DNA from: Arthrobacter oryzae
GTDB taxonomy: Bacteria > Actinomycetota > Actinomycetes > Actinomycetales > Micrococcaceae
Direction: 5' to 3'
Assembly (NCBI RefSeq): GCF_030718995.1
Contig: NZ_CP132204.1
Coordinates: forward strand, 1,984,001-2,048,000
DNA length: 64,000 nucleotides
A program made the translations under genes and the position numbers. Positions within the stretch are counted from its first letter, which is position 1. The number at the start of each line of letters is the position of its first letter. Positions 26,092-34,431 of the stretch are shown piece by piece. Below the pieces are notes generated by a model, which saw only the letters and a program-made list of their open reading frames with translations, was not told the DNA's origin and did no database searches.

Positions 26092-28675
26092 GGCCGTTGA
26101 CCCGGCTCTTCCCGGGCCGGGCCCTCTTCCAGCGGCGCAGGGCCGCCATCACGCGCATTGAGAGCGCCCAGTAGGCCACTCCGGCGGCAAGCGAGGCGGC
26201 CACCGCCAAAGCAGGGCTGACGCCGACCAGCAGCGGGTAAACCAGCCAGTGTGCGAGGTAGGCGTACAGCGAGGATGCGGCCAGGAGGCCCACAAAGCGG
26301 TGGAGGCGGGCAGGGACGGGGATGCTGGGGAGCCAGATGAGCAGGAGGACGCCGGCAACGAGGGTCGCCTCACGGTTCGGGTTGTCGAAGAAGCCCGGGA
26401 CCGTGAGGACCGTGAGTGCCGTGACGGCGAGCCGCTGAGGGAGCCCGCGCGAACGCGCCACTGCCCAGCCGAGTGCGAACAGCCACAGTACCGGCCCGGT
26501 GTTGGGCACCTCGGGGTCCACCAGTTCAAAGCGTTCCAGCAGCCCCACCCCGGTCAGCACCAGGGGGAAAGCCCATGGAAAGCGCCGCTCCGCGCGGTCC
26601 GCCCAGGGAACGGCCAGCAAGGCGGCTGCCGCAGCAAGGATGTAAACCAGCACTTCCACAAACCAGAAGTGCCACTGCGTGGTCACCTCTTCCGGGCCGA
26701 TGATGGCGTTGAGGAGCAGGACGTTGGCGATGCTGTACCGGTCGGTGAGCAGGTAGGCAACGCCGATGAAGACGACGCTGGGGACAACCACCCGGCCGAG
26801 GCTGCGCAGCTGGCGGCGAAGGCGGGGCAGCCGTTCTCCGGCGAGCTGGAAGCGGGCAAAGTTGAACCCGGCAACGGCCATCAGCACATGCGCGGTGCCC
26901 TGCCAGCTGAAAAGGCCAACGTGGGTGCTGACGATGAACACGATCGCCAGGGCCCTCAGCACGATCCCCGTCTCGAGCGGGGCGAAGAACCGCCCCCGAC
27001 GCTGCCGCGGGGGCGTGCCGGGGTTCATGAGGTCGCGGACCGTGCGGACATGCCAGTCGGGCGGGAGGTTGCCAAGGGCCTTTTCCAGCCGGACGGAGAC
27101 GGCCACGTAGGACAGCGAGTCCCCGCCAAGGGTGACGAACGTGCTGTCGTCCGTGACGTCGTCGTTCTCCAGCTGTTCCGCGAAGATCCTCCGGACGTCC
27201 CCGGGTCCTTCGGCGGGCAGGGAAGCGGCCGCATCCTCTGCGGGTGCGGGGGCGGCCCGCTCGGCGGCGAGCTCCAGGATGGCGGGATAGTCCACCTTTC
27301 CGCTCCCCAGCCGGGGCAGGCCCTCCACGGCGTGGACATCCACGGACGTGCGTGGCAGGCCCACGCTCTGCGCGAGGACCTTGCCCAGCAGCCGTTCATC
27401 GTGGTCACCTTCCACGGCGACCACCAGGCCGTCGTCGGACCCCGTGCAGGCCCCGGAAACGCCGAGCCCGTCGAGGATCCGTTCCACCTGCCCCAGATCC
27501 ACCCGCAGTCCGACCACCTTGACGAACCGGCTCCGCCGTCCCACGATTTCGTAAATGCCGGTGGGATGCTGCCGGGCCAGGTCGCCCGTCCGGAGTTCGG
27601 TGACTGTCCGGCCCGCGGAGAGGTCCTCCGGGCTCTCGGCATAGCCGAGCATCACGTTCGGGCCGGTGTACACGAGCTCGCCGTCCTCCAGGCCCGGAAC
27701 CGGGTCTATCCGGAAGGCGCCGCCCGGCACGGGGATGCCGATGGTTTCGGGCGTGGTTTCTGCCAGTTCCGGAGGCAGGTACGCCATCCGGGCCGTTGCT
27801 TCAGTGGCGCCGTACATAACAAACAGGTCCCAGCCCCGCCGCCGGCCCAGCCGCGAGAATTCGCGCACCTGCTCAGGGGCAAGCCTTCCGCCGGCCTGCG
27901 TCACATACCGCAGGTGCGGCAAATCCATCCCGTTAAACCCGACGCGGTCCAAGAGCTCAAAGGTGTAGGGGACTGCTGCAAAGGACGTCGCGCCGCGGGC
28001 GGCGAAAAGGTCCCAGAAGCACGGGTCGACGACGGACAGGTCCGTGAGCACCAGCGCGGCACCGCGTGCCAGGTGGCTGTTGATGACGGACAGCCCGTAG
28101 CAGTAGGACATCGGAAGGGTCGTGGCCGCGCGGTCCTCCGAACGGATACCCAGGTATTCGGCAATGGACTCCGCGTTCGACTGCAGGTTGGTGTGGGAGA
28201 GGCGCACAAGTTTCGGTGAGCCGGTGGATCCCGAGGTGCTCAGGAGCAGTGCGAGGTCCGGGTGGAGCTGGTGCAGTGTGCCCGGCCGCAGTTCCTCGAC
28301 GGCCGGCCCACTGCCCCCGCCGGACCGGACGATCACATCCGGACTGTATGCCGCCATGATCGACTCGATGGAGCCCGGTTTGTCCGCCGGAACGAGGATC
28401 AGCGGGTGGCCCGAGGACAGGGCTGCCAGGTACGCGACCAGCGAATCCAGGTCGTTCCGGGCCGCGAGCAGCACCAGGCGCCGCACCGGACCCAAGAGCG
28501 CGGCCGTCGCATCGACGCGCTCGGCCAGTTCCCGGTAGGAGAGGGAGTCCGTGTCCGTTAGCACAGCGGGGAGATCGCCGTGCCGGGCGAGCCTGGCAGC
28601 GAAGGTCGCCAGGCCACGGTCCGGTCCTGCGTCAGGGCTCGCAAGGGGTTGGGCAGGAATCATGGTGGTCCTCAA
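26021..28675 (-). CDS. Adenylation / carrier / acyltransferase-3 fusion protein
   Basis: 884 aa. Residues 20-465: ANL adenylation domain with STSGSTGSPK (146-155), YGATEA (288-293), TGDLA (363-367), GRRSRFVKVVGLRVDLGQVE (380-398) and the catalytic Lys 460 in GSGKVDY. Residues 490-550: carrier domain with GGDSL, phosphopantetheine on Ser 520. Residues 565-870: acyltransferase family 3 membrane domain with about ten helices and the R-x10-H signature (Arg 574, His 585). A basic tail follows. The layout predicts ATP-driven loading of an acid onto the carrier and transfer by the membrane domain to an envelope or lipid acceptor, similar in logic to DltA-DltC-DltB. The acid and acceptor are unknown. 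An iron-box-like palindrome lies just upstream. Confidence 0.9.
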   Translation of the reverse strand: MRTTMIPAQPLASPDAGPDRGLATFAARLARHGDLPAVLTDTDSLSYRELAERVDATAALLGPVRRLVLLAARNDLDSLVAYLAALSSGHPLILVPADKPGSIESIMAAYSPDVIVRSGGGSGPAVEELRPGTLHQLHPDLALLLSTSGSTGSPKLVRLSHTNLQSNAESIAEYLGIRSEDRAATTLPMSYCYGLSVINSHLARGAALVLTDLSVVDPCFWDLFAARGATSFAAVPYTFELLDRVGFNGMDLPHLRYVTQAGGRLAPEQVREFSRLGRRRGWDLFVMYGATEATARMAYLPPELAETTPETIGIPVPGGAFRIDPVPGLEDGELVYTGPNVMLGYAESPEDLSAGRTVTELRTGDLARQHPTGIYEIVGRRSRFVKVVGLRVDLGQVERILDGLGVSGACTGSDDGLVVAVEGDHDERLLGKVLAQSVGLPRTSVDVHAVEGLPRLGSGKVDYPAILELAAERAAPAPAEDAAASLPAEGPGDVRRIFAEQLENDDVTDDSTFVTLGGDSLSYVAVSVRLEKALGNLPPDWHVRTVRDLMNPGTPPRQRRGRFFAPLETGIVLRALAIVFIVSTHVGLFSWQGTAHVLMAVAGFNFARFQLAGERLPRLRRQLRSLGRVVVPSVVFIGVAYLLTDRYSIANVLLLNAIIGPEEVTTQWHFWFVEVLVYILAAAAALLAVPWADRAERRFPWAFPLVLTGVGLLERFELVDPEVPNTGPVLWLFALGWAVARSRGLPQRLAVTALTVLTVPGFFDNPNREATLVAGVLLLIWLPSIPVPARLHRFVGLLAASSLYAYLAHWLVYPLLVGVSPALAVAASLAAGVAYWALSMRVMAALRRWKRARPGKSRVNGPMPAPGRGQGSGWRGPGSRCHRC

Positions 28676-28683
28676 GTTCGTAC

Positions 28684-28697
28684 TTAGGCTGGCCTAA
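28684..28697. promoter_or_regulatory. DtxR/IdeR-like iron box
   Basis: TTAGGC at 28684-28689 is mirrored by GCCTAA at 28692-28697 with two bases between. With its flanks it resembles the 19-bp iron box of DtxR/IdeR (TTAGGTTAG core, then CTAACC). It lies 9 bp upstream of the start codon of the adenylation fusion gene, in the leader or early promoter region. Confidence 0.6.
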
Positions 28698-28915
28698 CCA
28701 CGAAACAATACCGATGATTGCCGGAATTAAGAAAACTTTCTGTGTCCTATTTCTCCAGCCTCTTTCCTAAAACGGTCCCGCCTGCGCCAGATGCCGCACC
28801 CCGGAACTGACCTCGGCCTTGAATCCGAGGTTTGGGGAAACCGCCCTTGCCGTGGCCTGGACGGGATCCGTGCGCTTTAAGGACAGGCCCGACGGCGGGC
28901 GGGTAGCATGCCGCT

Positions 28916-29275
28916 ATGGCTATCGCACGCTTCCCAAGCTTTGTCATTGACTGCCCCGACGCCGACGCCCTCGCGGGCTTTTACGCCGCCCTGCTTGGCT
29001 GGAACATCAAGGTCGACGACGGCTGGACCGAGATCCGGCCCGACGACGGCAGCAACTGCATCGCCTTCCAGCAGGTGGACGGCTACCAGGCGCCCGAATG
29101 GCCCGGACAGTCCCGGCCGCAGCAGATGCATATGGACCTCGTGGTGAATGACCTGGACGACGGCGAAAAAGAGGCTATCAAGCTGGGCGCCACCAAAGCG
29201 GAGACGCAGCCCGGCGTCACCTTCCGCGTCTTCCTGGACCCGGCAGGCCACCCGTTCTGCCTCTGCCTGAGCTAG
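28916..29275 (+). CDS. VOC family (glyoxalase/bleomycin resistance-like) protein
   Basis: 119 aa. A single-chain VOC unit of two beta-alpha-beta-beta-beta halves: SFVIDCPDADALAGFYAALLGW starts the first, MHMDLVVNDLDDGEKEAIKLGATK the second, and FRVFLDPAGHPFCLCLS ends the chain. The glyoxalase-like form with His at MHMD and Glu absent near the end leaves metal use uncertain. No partner gene points to a substrate. It ends 4 nt inside the convergent DUF1772 gene. Confidence 0.87.
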   Translation: MAIARFPSFVIDCPDADALAGFYAALLGWNIKVDDGWTEIRPDDGSNCIAFQQVDGYQAPEWPGQSRPQQMHMDLVVNDLDDGEKEAIKLGATKAETQPGVTFRVFLDPAGHPFCLCLS

Positions 29276-29742
29276 TGCACGGGGTCAACCAACACCGGCA
29301 CCATCAGTCCGAGTGCGCCGGCGACGGACAGGGCGGCGCGGACATGGTTTGCCCGGGTCCATGGCTGTTCAAACACGCCCCACATGGCCTCCATCCCCCG
29401 GGGCTCTGTGCCGGCAAGCCTGTTGTTGAGGGGGACGTTCACTGCCATGGTCACGGCCCAGCCGGTCAGGTACGCCACGGATCCGGCCACCCTCAGGGGA
29501 GTGTAATGCTGGGGATCGGCTGCCGCGGCGATGATGTTGGCCCCGCAGGCGGCCGCCGTCCCGAAGAAGAGGATCATGAACGGCGGCGTGACCGCCCGCT
29601 CGTTGATCGCAGCCATCGCGGCCGCTGCCTCAGCTGCGGGCCGCTGACGCAGCGCCGGCATCACCACGGCCGAAAAGGCAAAGTAAAAACCGCCCGCCAG
29701 GGCGGAACCCGTCCCGGCAACCACCGGAAGCCACGCATTCAC
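29272..29742 (-). CDS. DUF1772 (anthrone oxygenase-like) membrane protein
   Basis: 156 aa with four hydrophobic helices: VVAGTGSALAGGFYFAFSAVVMPAL, PPFMILFFGTAAACGANIIAAAA, VAYLTGWAVTMAVNVPLNNRLAG and the C-terminal VRAALSVAGALGLMVPVLV. The VNVPLNNRLA segment with Asn residues is the conserved core of DUF1772. Members are annotated as anthrone oxygenase-like on the basis of fungal relatives; the bacterial function is not known. Divergent from the AraC-type regulator, 127 bp apart. Confidence 0.82.
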   Translation of the reverse strand: MNAWLPVVAGTGSALAGGFYFAFSAVVMPALRQRPAAEAAAAMAAINERAVTPPFMILFFGTAAACGANIIAAAADPQHYTPLRVAGSVAYLTGWAVTMAVNVPLNNRLAGTEPRGMEAMWGVFEQPWTRANHVRAALSVAGALGLMVPVLVDPVH

Positions 29743-29826
29743 GGGCAGGCCTTGGGCGTGGGCTTGGAAAATGAATTCATGATCGTCATAACCTCAGCCT
29801 TCCGGCTTGCGGCTGGACGATGAATA

Positions 29827-29844
29827 GCTAAGCGTCCACTTAGC
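29827..29844. promoter_or_regulatory. Inverted repeat between DUF1772 and AraC genes
   Basis: GCTAAG at 29827-29832 and CTTAGC at 29839-29844 with a 6-bp spacer. It sits 26 bp upstream of the AraC-type start codon and 85 bp upstream of the DUF1772 start, where a shared operator would be expected. Confidence 0.4.
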
Positions 29845-29869
29845 ATCTTTGATCGTCTAGGCTCAGGGC

Positions 29870-30847
29870 ATGGATCCTATGACGGAGTTCCTTGCCGGTC
29901 CCCAGGCGCGGCAGGCTTTCACCCTTCGGGTCGCGCTGAATCCGCCGTTTGCCATCGACGTCCGTGACAGGGCCGCGCTGACGGTGATAGTCCCTGTGCG
30001 GGGGACAGCCTGGGTTGCAGCCGGCGGCGAAACGCAGTCTGTGAACCCCGGCGAGGCCGCCACGGTCAGGGGACCGGACCGCTACCTCGTGGCCGATTCG
30101 CCCGACCGTTCACCCACTGTTGTGATCGGTCCGGACCAATCCTGCCAAACGCCGTCCGGTGACCATGTGGAGGTCACCATGCGGCACGGTGTCCGGACCT
30201 GGGGCGATCGGGAAGACGCTGAGACGGTGATGCTGATTGGTACCTACCAGAGCGATGCCGCGGTAGGCCGGCTCGTCACCGCGGCGCTGCCCCGGCTGGT
30301 CGCGTTCACTACGGAGGAGGTGGATCCGGCGCTGCTGGAAATGTTGCACCGGGAACTCACGCTTCAGGGCCTCGGCCAGCAGACCGCCCTGGACAGGGTT
30401 CTGGACCTGCTGCTCCTCCACCTGGTGCGCGCCTGGGCCGCACGCCCCGGGACCGCAGTGCCCGGCTGGGTATCCGGCAACCGCGACCCGATCGTCGCCG
30501 AGGCGCTTTCCCTGCTGCACCGGGAGCCCGCGGCCCCATGGACTGTTGCTGAACTGGGCAGGCGAGTCCACGTTTCCCGGGCCACGCTGGCCGCACGGTT
30601 CCGCAGCAGTGTGGGACAGCCACCCATGACGTACCTTGCGGCGTGGCGCCTGGCTTTGGCTGCCGACCGCCTCTCGACCAGCGCTGACACACTGGCCGTG
30701 ATTGCTGCCCGGGTGGGGTACAGCAACGCCTTCACCTTCAGCACTGCATTCACCCGCGCGTACGGCAGCAGTCCCTCGGCATACCGGGCTTCACAACGGG
30801 GTGGCGTTCAGCCCGGTCCCCACCGCCCGGCCGGTCAAGTTGGCTAG
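29870..30847 (+). CDS. AraC-family regulator with cupin sensor
   Basis: 325 aa. The N-terminal cupin-type part (residues 15-105, with VIVPVRGTAWVAAGGETQSVNPGEAATVRGPDRY) is followed by a helical linker and a C-terminal AraC/XylS DNA-binding domain: PWTVAELGRRVHVSRATLAARFRSSVGQPPMTYLAAWRLALAADRL and VIAARVGYSNAFTFSTAFTRAYGSSPSAYR. Such regulators are often encoded beside the gene they control, here the divergent DUF1772 membrane protein. The ligand is unknown. Confidence 0.9.
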   Translation: MDPMTEFLAGPQARQAFTLRVALNPPFAIDVRDRAALTVIVPVRGTAWVAAGGETQSVNPGEAATVRGPDRYLVADSPDRSPTVVIGPDQSCQTPSGDHVEVTMRHGVRTWGDREDAETVMLIGTYQSDAAVGRLVTAALPRLVAFTTEEVDPALLEMLHRELTLQGLGQQTALDRVLDLLLLHLVRAWAARPGTAVPGWVSGNRDPIVAEALSLLHREPAAPWTVAELGRRVHVSRATLAARFRSSVGQPPMTYLAAWRLALAADRLSTSADTLAVIAARVGYSNAFTFSTAFTRAYGSSPSAYRASQRGGVQPGPHRPAGQVG

Positions 30848-30895
30848 TGGTGGCCGGCCGGTTGGTGCTCAACAGAGCCTGGAAAGAACCGCCAT

Positions 30896-32563
30896 TCAGC
30901 ACCGGAAGTAGTGGTTCCGCCGAGGTTTTCGGTGTGGGTCGATGTGGGGTGGCGGGATGAACCACGGGACCCCGGTTTTGACTTGGATGTGCCATTGTTC
31001 TTTGTGGATCAGGTGGTGGTGATGGCTGCAGAGCAGGGTGCCGTTGTCGGTGCTTGTGGCTCCGCCGTGTGACCAGTAGGTGATGTGGTGGGCTTCGCAC
31101 CAGGGGGCCGGGATGGTGCAGCTTGGGAAGGCGCAGCCTTGGTCGCGGGCGGTGATGGCTTTGCGGATGTGGGGTGGGAACACCCGGGTGGTGCGGCCGA
31201 TGTCCAGGACGCGGCCTTGGCTGCCGAGGAGGACGGGGATGATGTCCGCGTCGCAGGCGATCTTCCGGACGGTGGCGGCGGTGACGGGTCCGGTGAACGT
31301 GAACGTCCCGGTGCCTGATTCCACACTGTCCAGCCCGTCCACGCGGTCCAACCGTTCCAACAGGTCGCGGTAGTCGATGGTGACCATGACCTGTGGCCGC
31401 AGCCCGCCGGAAGCGGGCAGGTCTCCGGTGCTGAGGCCTGCTTTGGAGGCGCCGACGAGGCCGTCGAGGAGCCGCTGCGGCCTGGTCCGCAGGTCCAGGG
31501 CATCGGCTGAAGTGGTGTCCGTGTCGCCAGGGCGGGTGCGGGGGTTGGTGGCGGTGTTCATCGCGGTCAGGAGGGGCTCGAACTGGTCCGGGGTGGCGAA
31601 GACTTCAAAGTGCTGGAGCCCGCGGCGGGGCTGACGGAGGAAGACGCCCTGGCGGCGCCGGAGTTCTTCCTCGGACGGTTCGGACCCGTCCTGGTCGAGC
31701 CCGTCGACCCAGCGCCGGGCGATACGGGAGAGGAAATCGGTGTCGTGTTCCGCTGCGGTGCTGGTGAGGTTGTGTTCCATCCGGGCCACCGCGTCTTCGG
31801 GGGCATGATGGCGGACCCGGTCCAACGCCAGGGAGATGATGCTCGCGGCGCGGGACGCAACGGTCCCCGCGGCCACGGCGGCGGCGAGTTCGGGCCGTTC
31901 CGGCGGTTCGGTGTGCCCGGTGATCCCGGTCCTCGGGAGCAGAGAGTCCGCCAGGGCGAGCCGGCGTCGTGCTTCGGCGGTGCCTATCCGAAGCCGGGCA
32001 CGGAGGAAATCGGCGGAGTTCCGGCGCCCGTCGTCCGCCGGGTCCGGGGCCCGGGTTTCTTGAGTTTCAATTCCCGCGGGCGTCTCGGTAGCCGGATCAC
32101 ACCCGGTGCCACCGGTTTGGCTGGAGGCCCAGCCAATGGGCCCGTGGGCGGCTGTTGCTTCGCCCCACCCGGTGGCCCAGCCAACCGCGGCACCGGAGCC
32201 CGAGCCAGCCCGTGCAGCAGCACTGGCCTCGCGCCTGGTCCGGTCCACGGCCCGGGCCGCAACCACCTGCAGATAGTCCATTTGCCGGCTGATCTCCTCG
32301 ACGTTTGCCGAAAAGTCAGCCGCCTCCCGGAAGCCCATTACCGCAGTGTCGTCGACCGCCGTCGAACTCAAAGCGCCCATCAGCGCAAGGATCCGGGCGA
32401 GATCACCGGACCCGCCGCCGTCGGACGCCAACGACTGAGAAGGCCGCGGCCCGGAGGGGACACTCCACAAACCGCGGAGGGACGCGGGCGGAACCGCAGG
32501 AGCGGCGGGCAGTGTGGCCCATCGCAACGCCCCTCCTGCTGCAAGTTCCCCCATAACTTCCAT
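30896..32563 (-). CDS. DUF222 / HNH endonuclease domain protein (second copy)
   Basis: 555 aa. Ala/Gly-rich N-terminus, DUF222 helical domain and a C-terminal HNH module: GCAFPSCTIPAPWCEAHHITYWSHGG, DNGTLLCSHHHHLIHKEQW. The Cys pairs and the CEAHH motif are intact, so a nuclease activity is plausible. Compared with the protein at 8171-9643 it is longer, has a different N-terminus and a WCEAHH rather than NEADH catalytic site, so the two are distant paralogues, not a recent duplication. The local function is unknown. Confidence 0.88.
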   Translation of the reverse strand: MEVMGELAAGGALRWATLPAAPAVPPASLRGLWSVPSGPRPSQSLASDGGGSGDLARILALMGALSSTAVDDTAVMGFREAADFSANVEEISRQMDYLQVVAARAVDRTRREASAAARAGSGSGAAVGWATGWGEATAAHGPIGWASSQTGGTGCDPATETPAGIETQETRAPDPADDGRRNSADFLRARLRIGTAEARRRLALADSLLPRTGITGHTEPPERPELAAAVAAGTVASRAASIISLALDRVRHHAPEDAVARMEHNLTSTAAEHDTDFLSRIARRWVDGLDQDGSEPSEEELRRRQGVFLRQPRRGLQHFEVFATPDQFEPLLTAMNTATNPRTRPGDTDTTSADALDLRTRPQRLLDGLVGASKAGLSTGDLPASGGLRPQVMVTIDYRDLLERLDRVDGLDSVESGTGTFTFTGPVTAATVRKIACDADIIPVLLGSQGRVLDIGRTTRVFPPHIRKAITARDQGCAFPSCTIPAPWCEAHHITYWSHGGATSTDNGTLLCSHHHHLIHKEQWHIQVKTGVPWFIPPPHIDPHRKPRRNHYFRC

Positions 32564-32631
32564 GGGATAAGTCTGCCGCGGGGGTCAGACAATAATGCTG
32601 GCCCGCGCACAGGCCGTGTACTTCGCGCCGC

Positions 32632-33036
32632 CTACTTCGCGCCGTATTCCTCGCCGGTCACGTGTGCGCCCCACGCAGTTTCCGGGCCGTCCTGGTCTTC
32701 GCCCAGGCCTTCCCACATGGCGAGGTGGCACATGAAGTGGTCAGCGGCGGCGCCGTGCCAGTGCTCTTCACCCGGCGGCGTGTAGATGGTGTCGCCCGGA
32801 CGGATCTCGATCACCTCGCCGCCGCGGGCCTGGACCAGGCCGCGGCCTTCTGTGACATGCAGGGTCTGGCCGTTCACGTGCGAGTGCCACGCGGTGCGGG
32901 CGCCCGGGGCGAAGCGGACCATGTTCACGCGCAGTTGCGAGGATGCCTCGCCCTTGGCGATGACGTCGAACCAGACGTCGCCGGTGAACATCTCCGCCGG
33001 TCCTTTGTTGCTTGGCGTTTTGGGCTGGATTTCCAA
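32632..33036 (-). CDS. Cupin domain protein
   Basis: 134 aa small cupin. The two metal motifs are visible: G-x5-H-x-H in GARTAWHSHVNGQTLHVTEG with the later Glu replaced around EGRG, and the second motif PGDTIYTPPGEEHWHGA with its His. It resembles the cupins often paired with carboxymuconolactone decarboxylase or alcohol dehydrogenase genes and implicated in reactive carbonyl or quinone handling. It is divergent from the zinc alcohol dehydrogenase at 33328, with 291 bp between them. Confidence 0.87.
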   Translation of the reverse strand: MEIQPKTPSNKGPAEMFTGDVWFDVIAKGEASSQLRVNMVRFAPGARTAWHSHVNGQTLHVTEGRGLVQARGGEVIEIRPGDTIYTPPGEEHWHGAAADHFMCHLAMWEGLGEDQDGPETAWGAHVTGEEYGAK

Positions 33037-33327
33037 CAGTTCTCCTCAATCGATGGTTACCCGCCCCTGCGGGGGCGGCATTCCACCCGTTCAACACTAG
33101 GAGCCGTCCCCGGCTGTAGGGAGGCCCTGCCAGTACCTGTACCAACAGGACCTTCCCCGCGCGGAGGGAACGCGGTTTGCTGGATAGGCAGCGAAAACTT
33201 CCTAAGGAGCACCACCACGGGTGAACGGCAGTTCTGGCAGAACAGCCCGCAGAACAGCCGACGACGGCGCACGCTGGCTAAGTCGCCCGGCAGCCCCACT
33301 AGTCCATAAACTTCGAAAAGGATCCTC
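33037..33327. other. Divergent intergenic region, 291 bp
   Basis: This gap separates the cupin and zinc dehydrogenase genes. I see no open frame with a ribosome binding site. It should hold two divergent promoters; a GTAC-CT-GTAC element lies near 33130-33140 but is too short to call as an operator. The last 20 bases include GAAAAGGA as ribosome binding site for the dehydrogenase. Confidence 0.5.
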
Positions 33328-34359
33328 ATGCGAGCAACAGTCATGTACGGTGCCGGCGACGTGCGCGTGGAAAACGTGCCCGACGCGGCCCTCAAGGAAC
33401 CCACGGACGCCGTGGTGCGGGTTGTCCTGTCCTGCGTGTGCGGCAGCGACCTCTGGCCCTACGCCTCCCTCCCGGCGTCGGACCAGGGCCGGCGCATGGG
33501 GCACGAATTCCTCGGCGTCATAGAAGACCTCGGCTCCGAGGTCCGGGGCTTCAAACGGGGCGACCTCGTGGTGGCGCCGTTCGTCTGGTCGGACAACACC
33601 TGCGATTTCTGCCGGGAGGGCCTGCAGACGTCCTGCCGCCACGGCGGCGGATGGGGCCACAACCTCGACGGCGGCCAGGGCGAAGCAGTCCGCGTCCCGC
33701 AGGCGCAGGGCACGCTGGTAAAGCTGCCCGTGGGGGAGGACTCGCCGCTGCTGCCCTCCCTCCTGACGCTCTCCGACGTCCTGTGCACCGGACACCACGC
33801 CGCCGTCACGGCGCGAGTGAACCCGCGCACCACCGTGACGGTGATTGGCGACGGCGCGGTGGGCCTGTCCGCCGTGATCGCCGCCAAGCGCCTGGGGGCT
33901 GAAAGGATCCTGCTCATGGGCCGGCACAAGGACCGGACCGATCTGGGCCGCGAATTCGGCGCCACGGATATCATCGCCGAACGCGGTGAGGAGGGAATCG
34001 CGCGGATCCGTGAACTCACCGGCGGCGATGGGACGCATGCCGTGCTGGAGTGCGTCGGGACCCAGGACGCCATCAACGCCGCGATCGCCGCCGTGCGCGA
34101 CGGCGGTGCCGTTGGTAGGGTGGGAGCTGCCCAGTACACCGATGTGCCCATGAATTTCGGCACCGTGATGCGCAATATCACCCTGACGGGCGGCGTGGCC
34201 CCGGCCCGGGCCTACATCGAAGAACTCATGCCGGACATCCTCTCGGGAACAATCCAGCCCGGCAAGGTGTTTGACCAGACTGTGGCCCTCGATGAAGTCC
34301 CCGCCGGCTACCGCGCCATGGCAGACCGTACAGCGCTCAAAGTGCTCATCCGTACCTGA
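33328..34359 (+). CDS. Zinc-dependent alcohol dehydrogenase
   Basis: 343 aa medium-chain dehydrogenase. Catalytic zinc ligands appear as Cys in SCVCGSDLWPY, His-Glu in MGHEFLGVIEDLGSEVRGFKRGD and a second Cys region CDFCREGLQTSC that has only part of the structural zinc four-Cys cluster. The Rossmann motif is VIGDGAVGLSAVIAAKRLGA. The HEFLGVIE form is like formaldehyde/glutathione-independent dehydrogenases. It is the first of two dehydrogenase genes read in the same direction, 72 nt before the second. Confidence 0.9.
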   Translation: MRATVMYGAGDVRVENVPDAALKEPTDAVVRVVLSCVCGSDLWPYASLPASDQGRRMGHEFLGVIEDLGSEVRGFKRGDLVVAPFVWSDNTCDFCREGLQTSCRHGGGWGHNLDGGQGEAVRVPQAQGTLVKLPVGEDSPLLPSLLTLSDVLCTGHHAAVTARVNPRTTVTVIGDGAVGLSAVIAAKRLGAERILLMGRHKDRTDLGREFGATDIIAERGEEGIARIRELTGGDGTHAVLECVGTQDAINAAIAAVRDGGAVGRVGAAQYTDVPMNFGTVMRNITLTGGVAPARAYIEELMPDILSGTIQPGKVFDQTVALDEVPAGYRAMADRTALKVLIRT

Positions 34360-34431
34360 AACTGACGTTCAACCACCTACCGAACCTCATCACCCAACGA
34401 ATCCAACGATCACCCAACATTGGAGACAACA

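Noticed and set aside
26249-28219. Plus-strand open frame of 656 codons opposite the A-T-AT3 gene
   Set aside because: Composition is that of a reverse-frame artefact; the minus strand shows conserved domains over the whole length.
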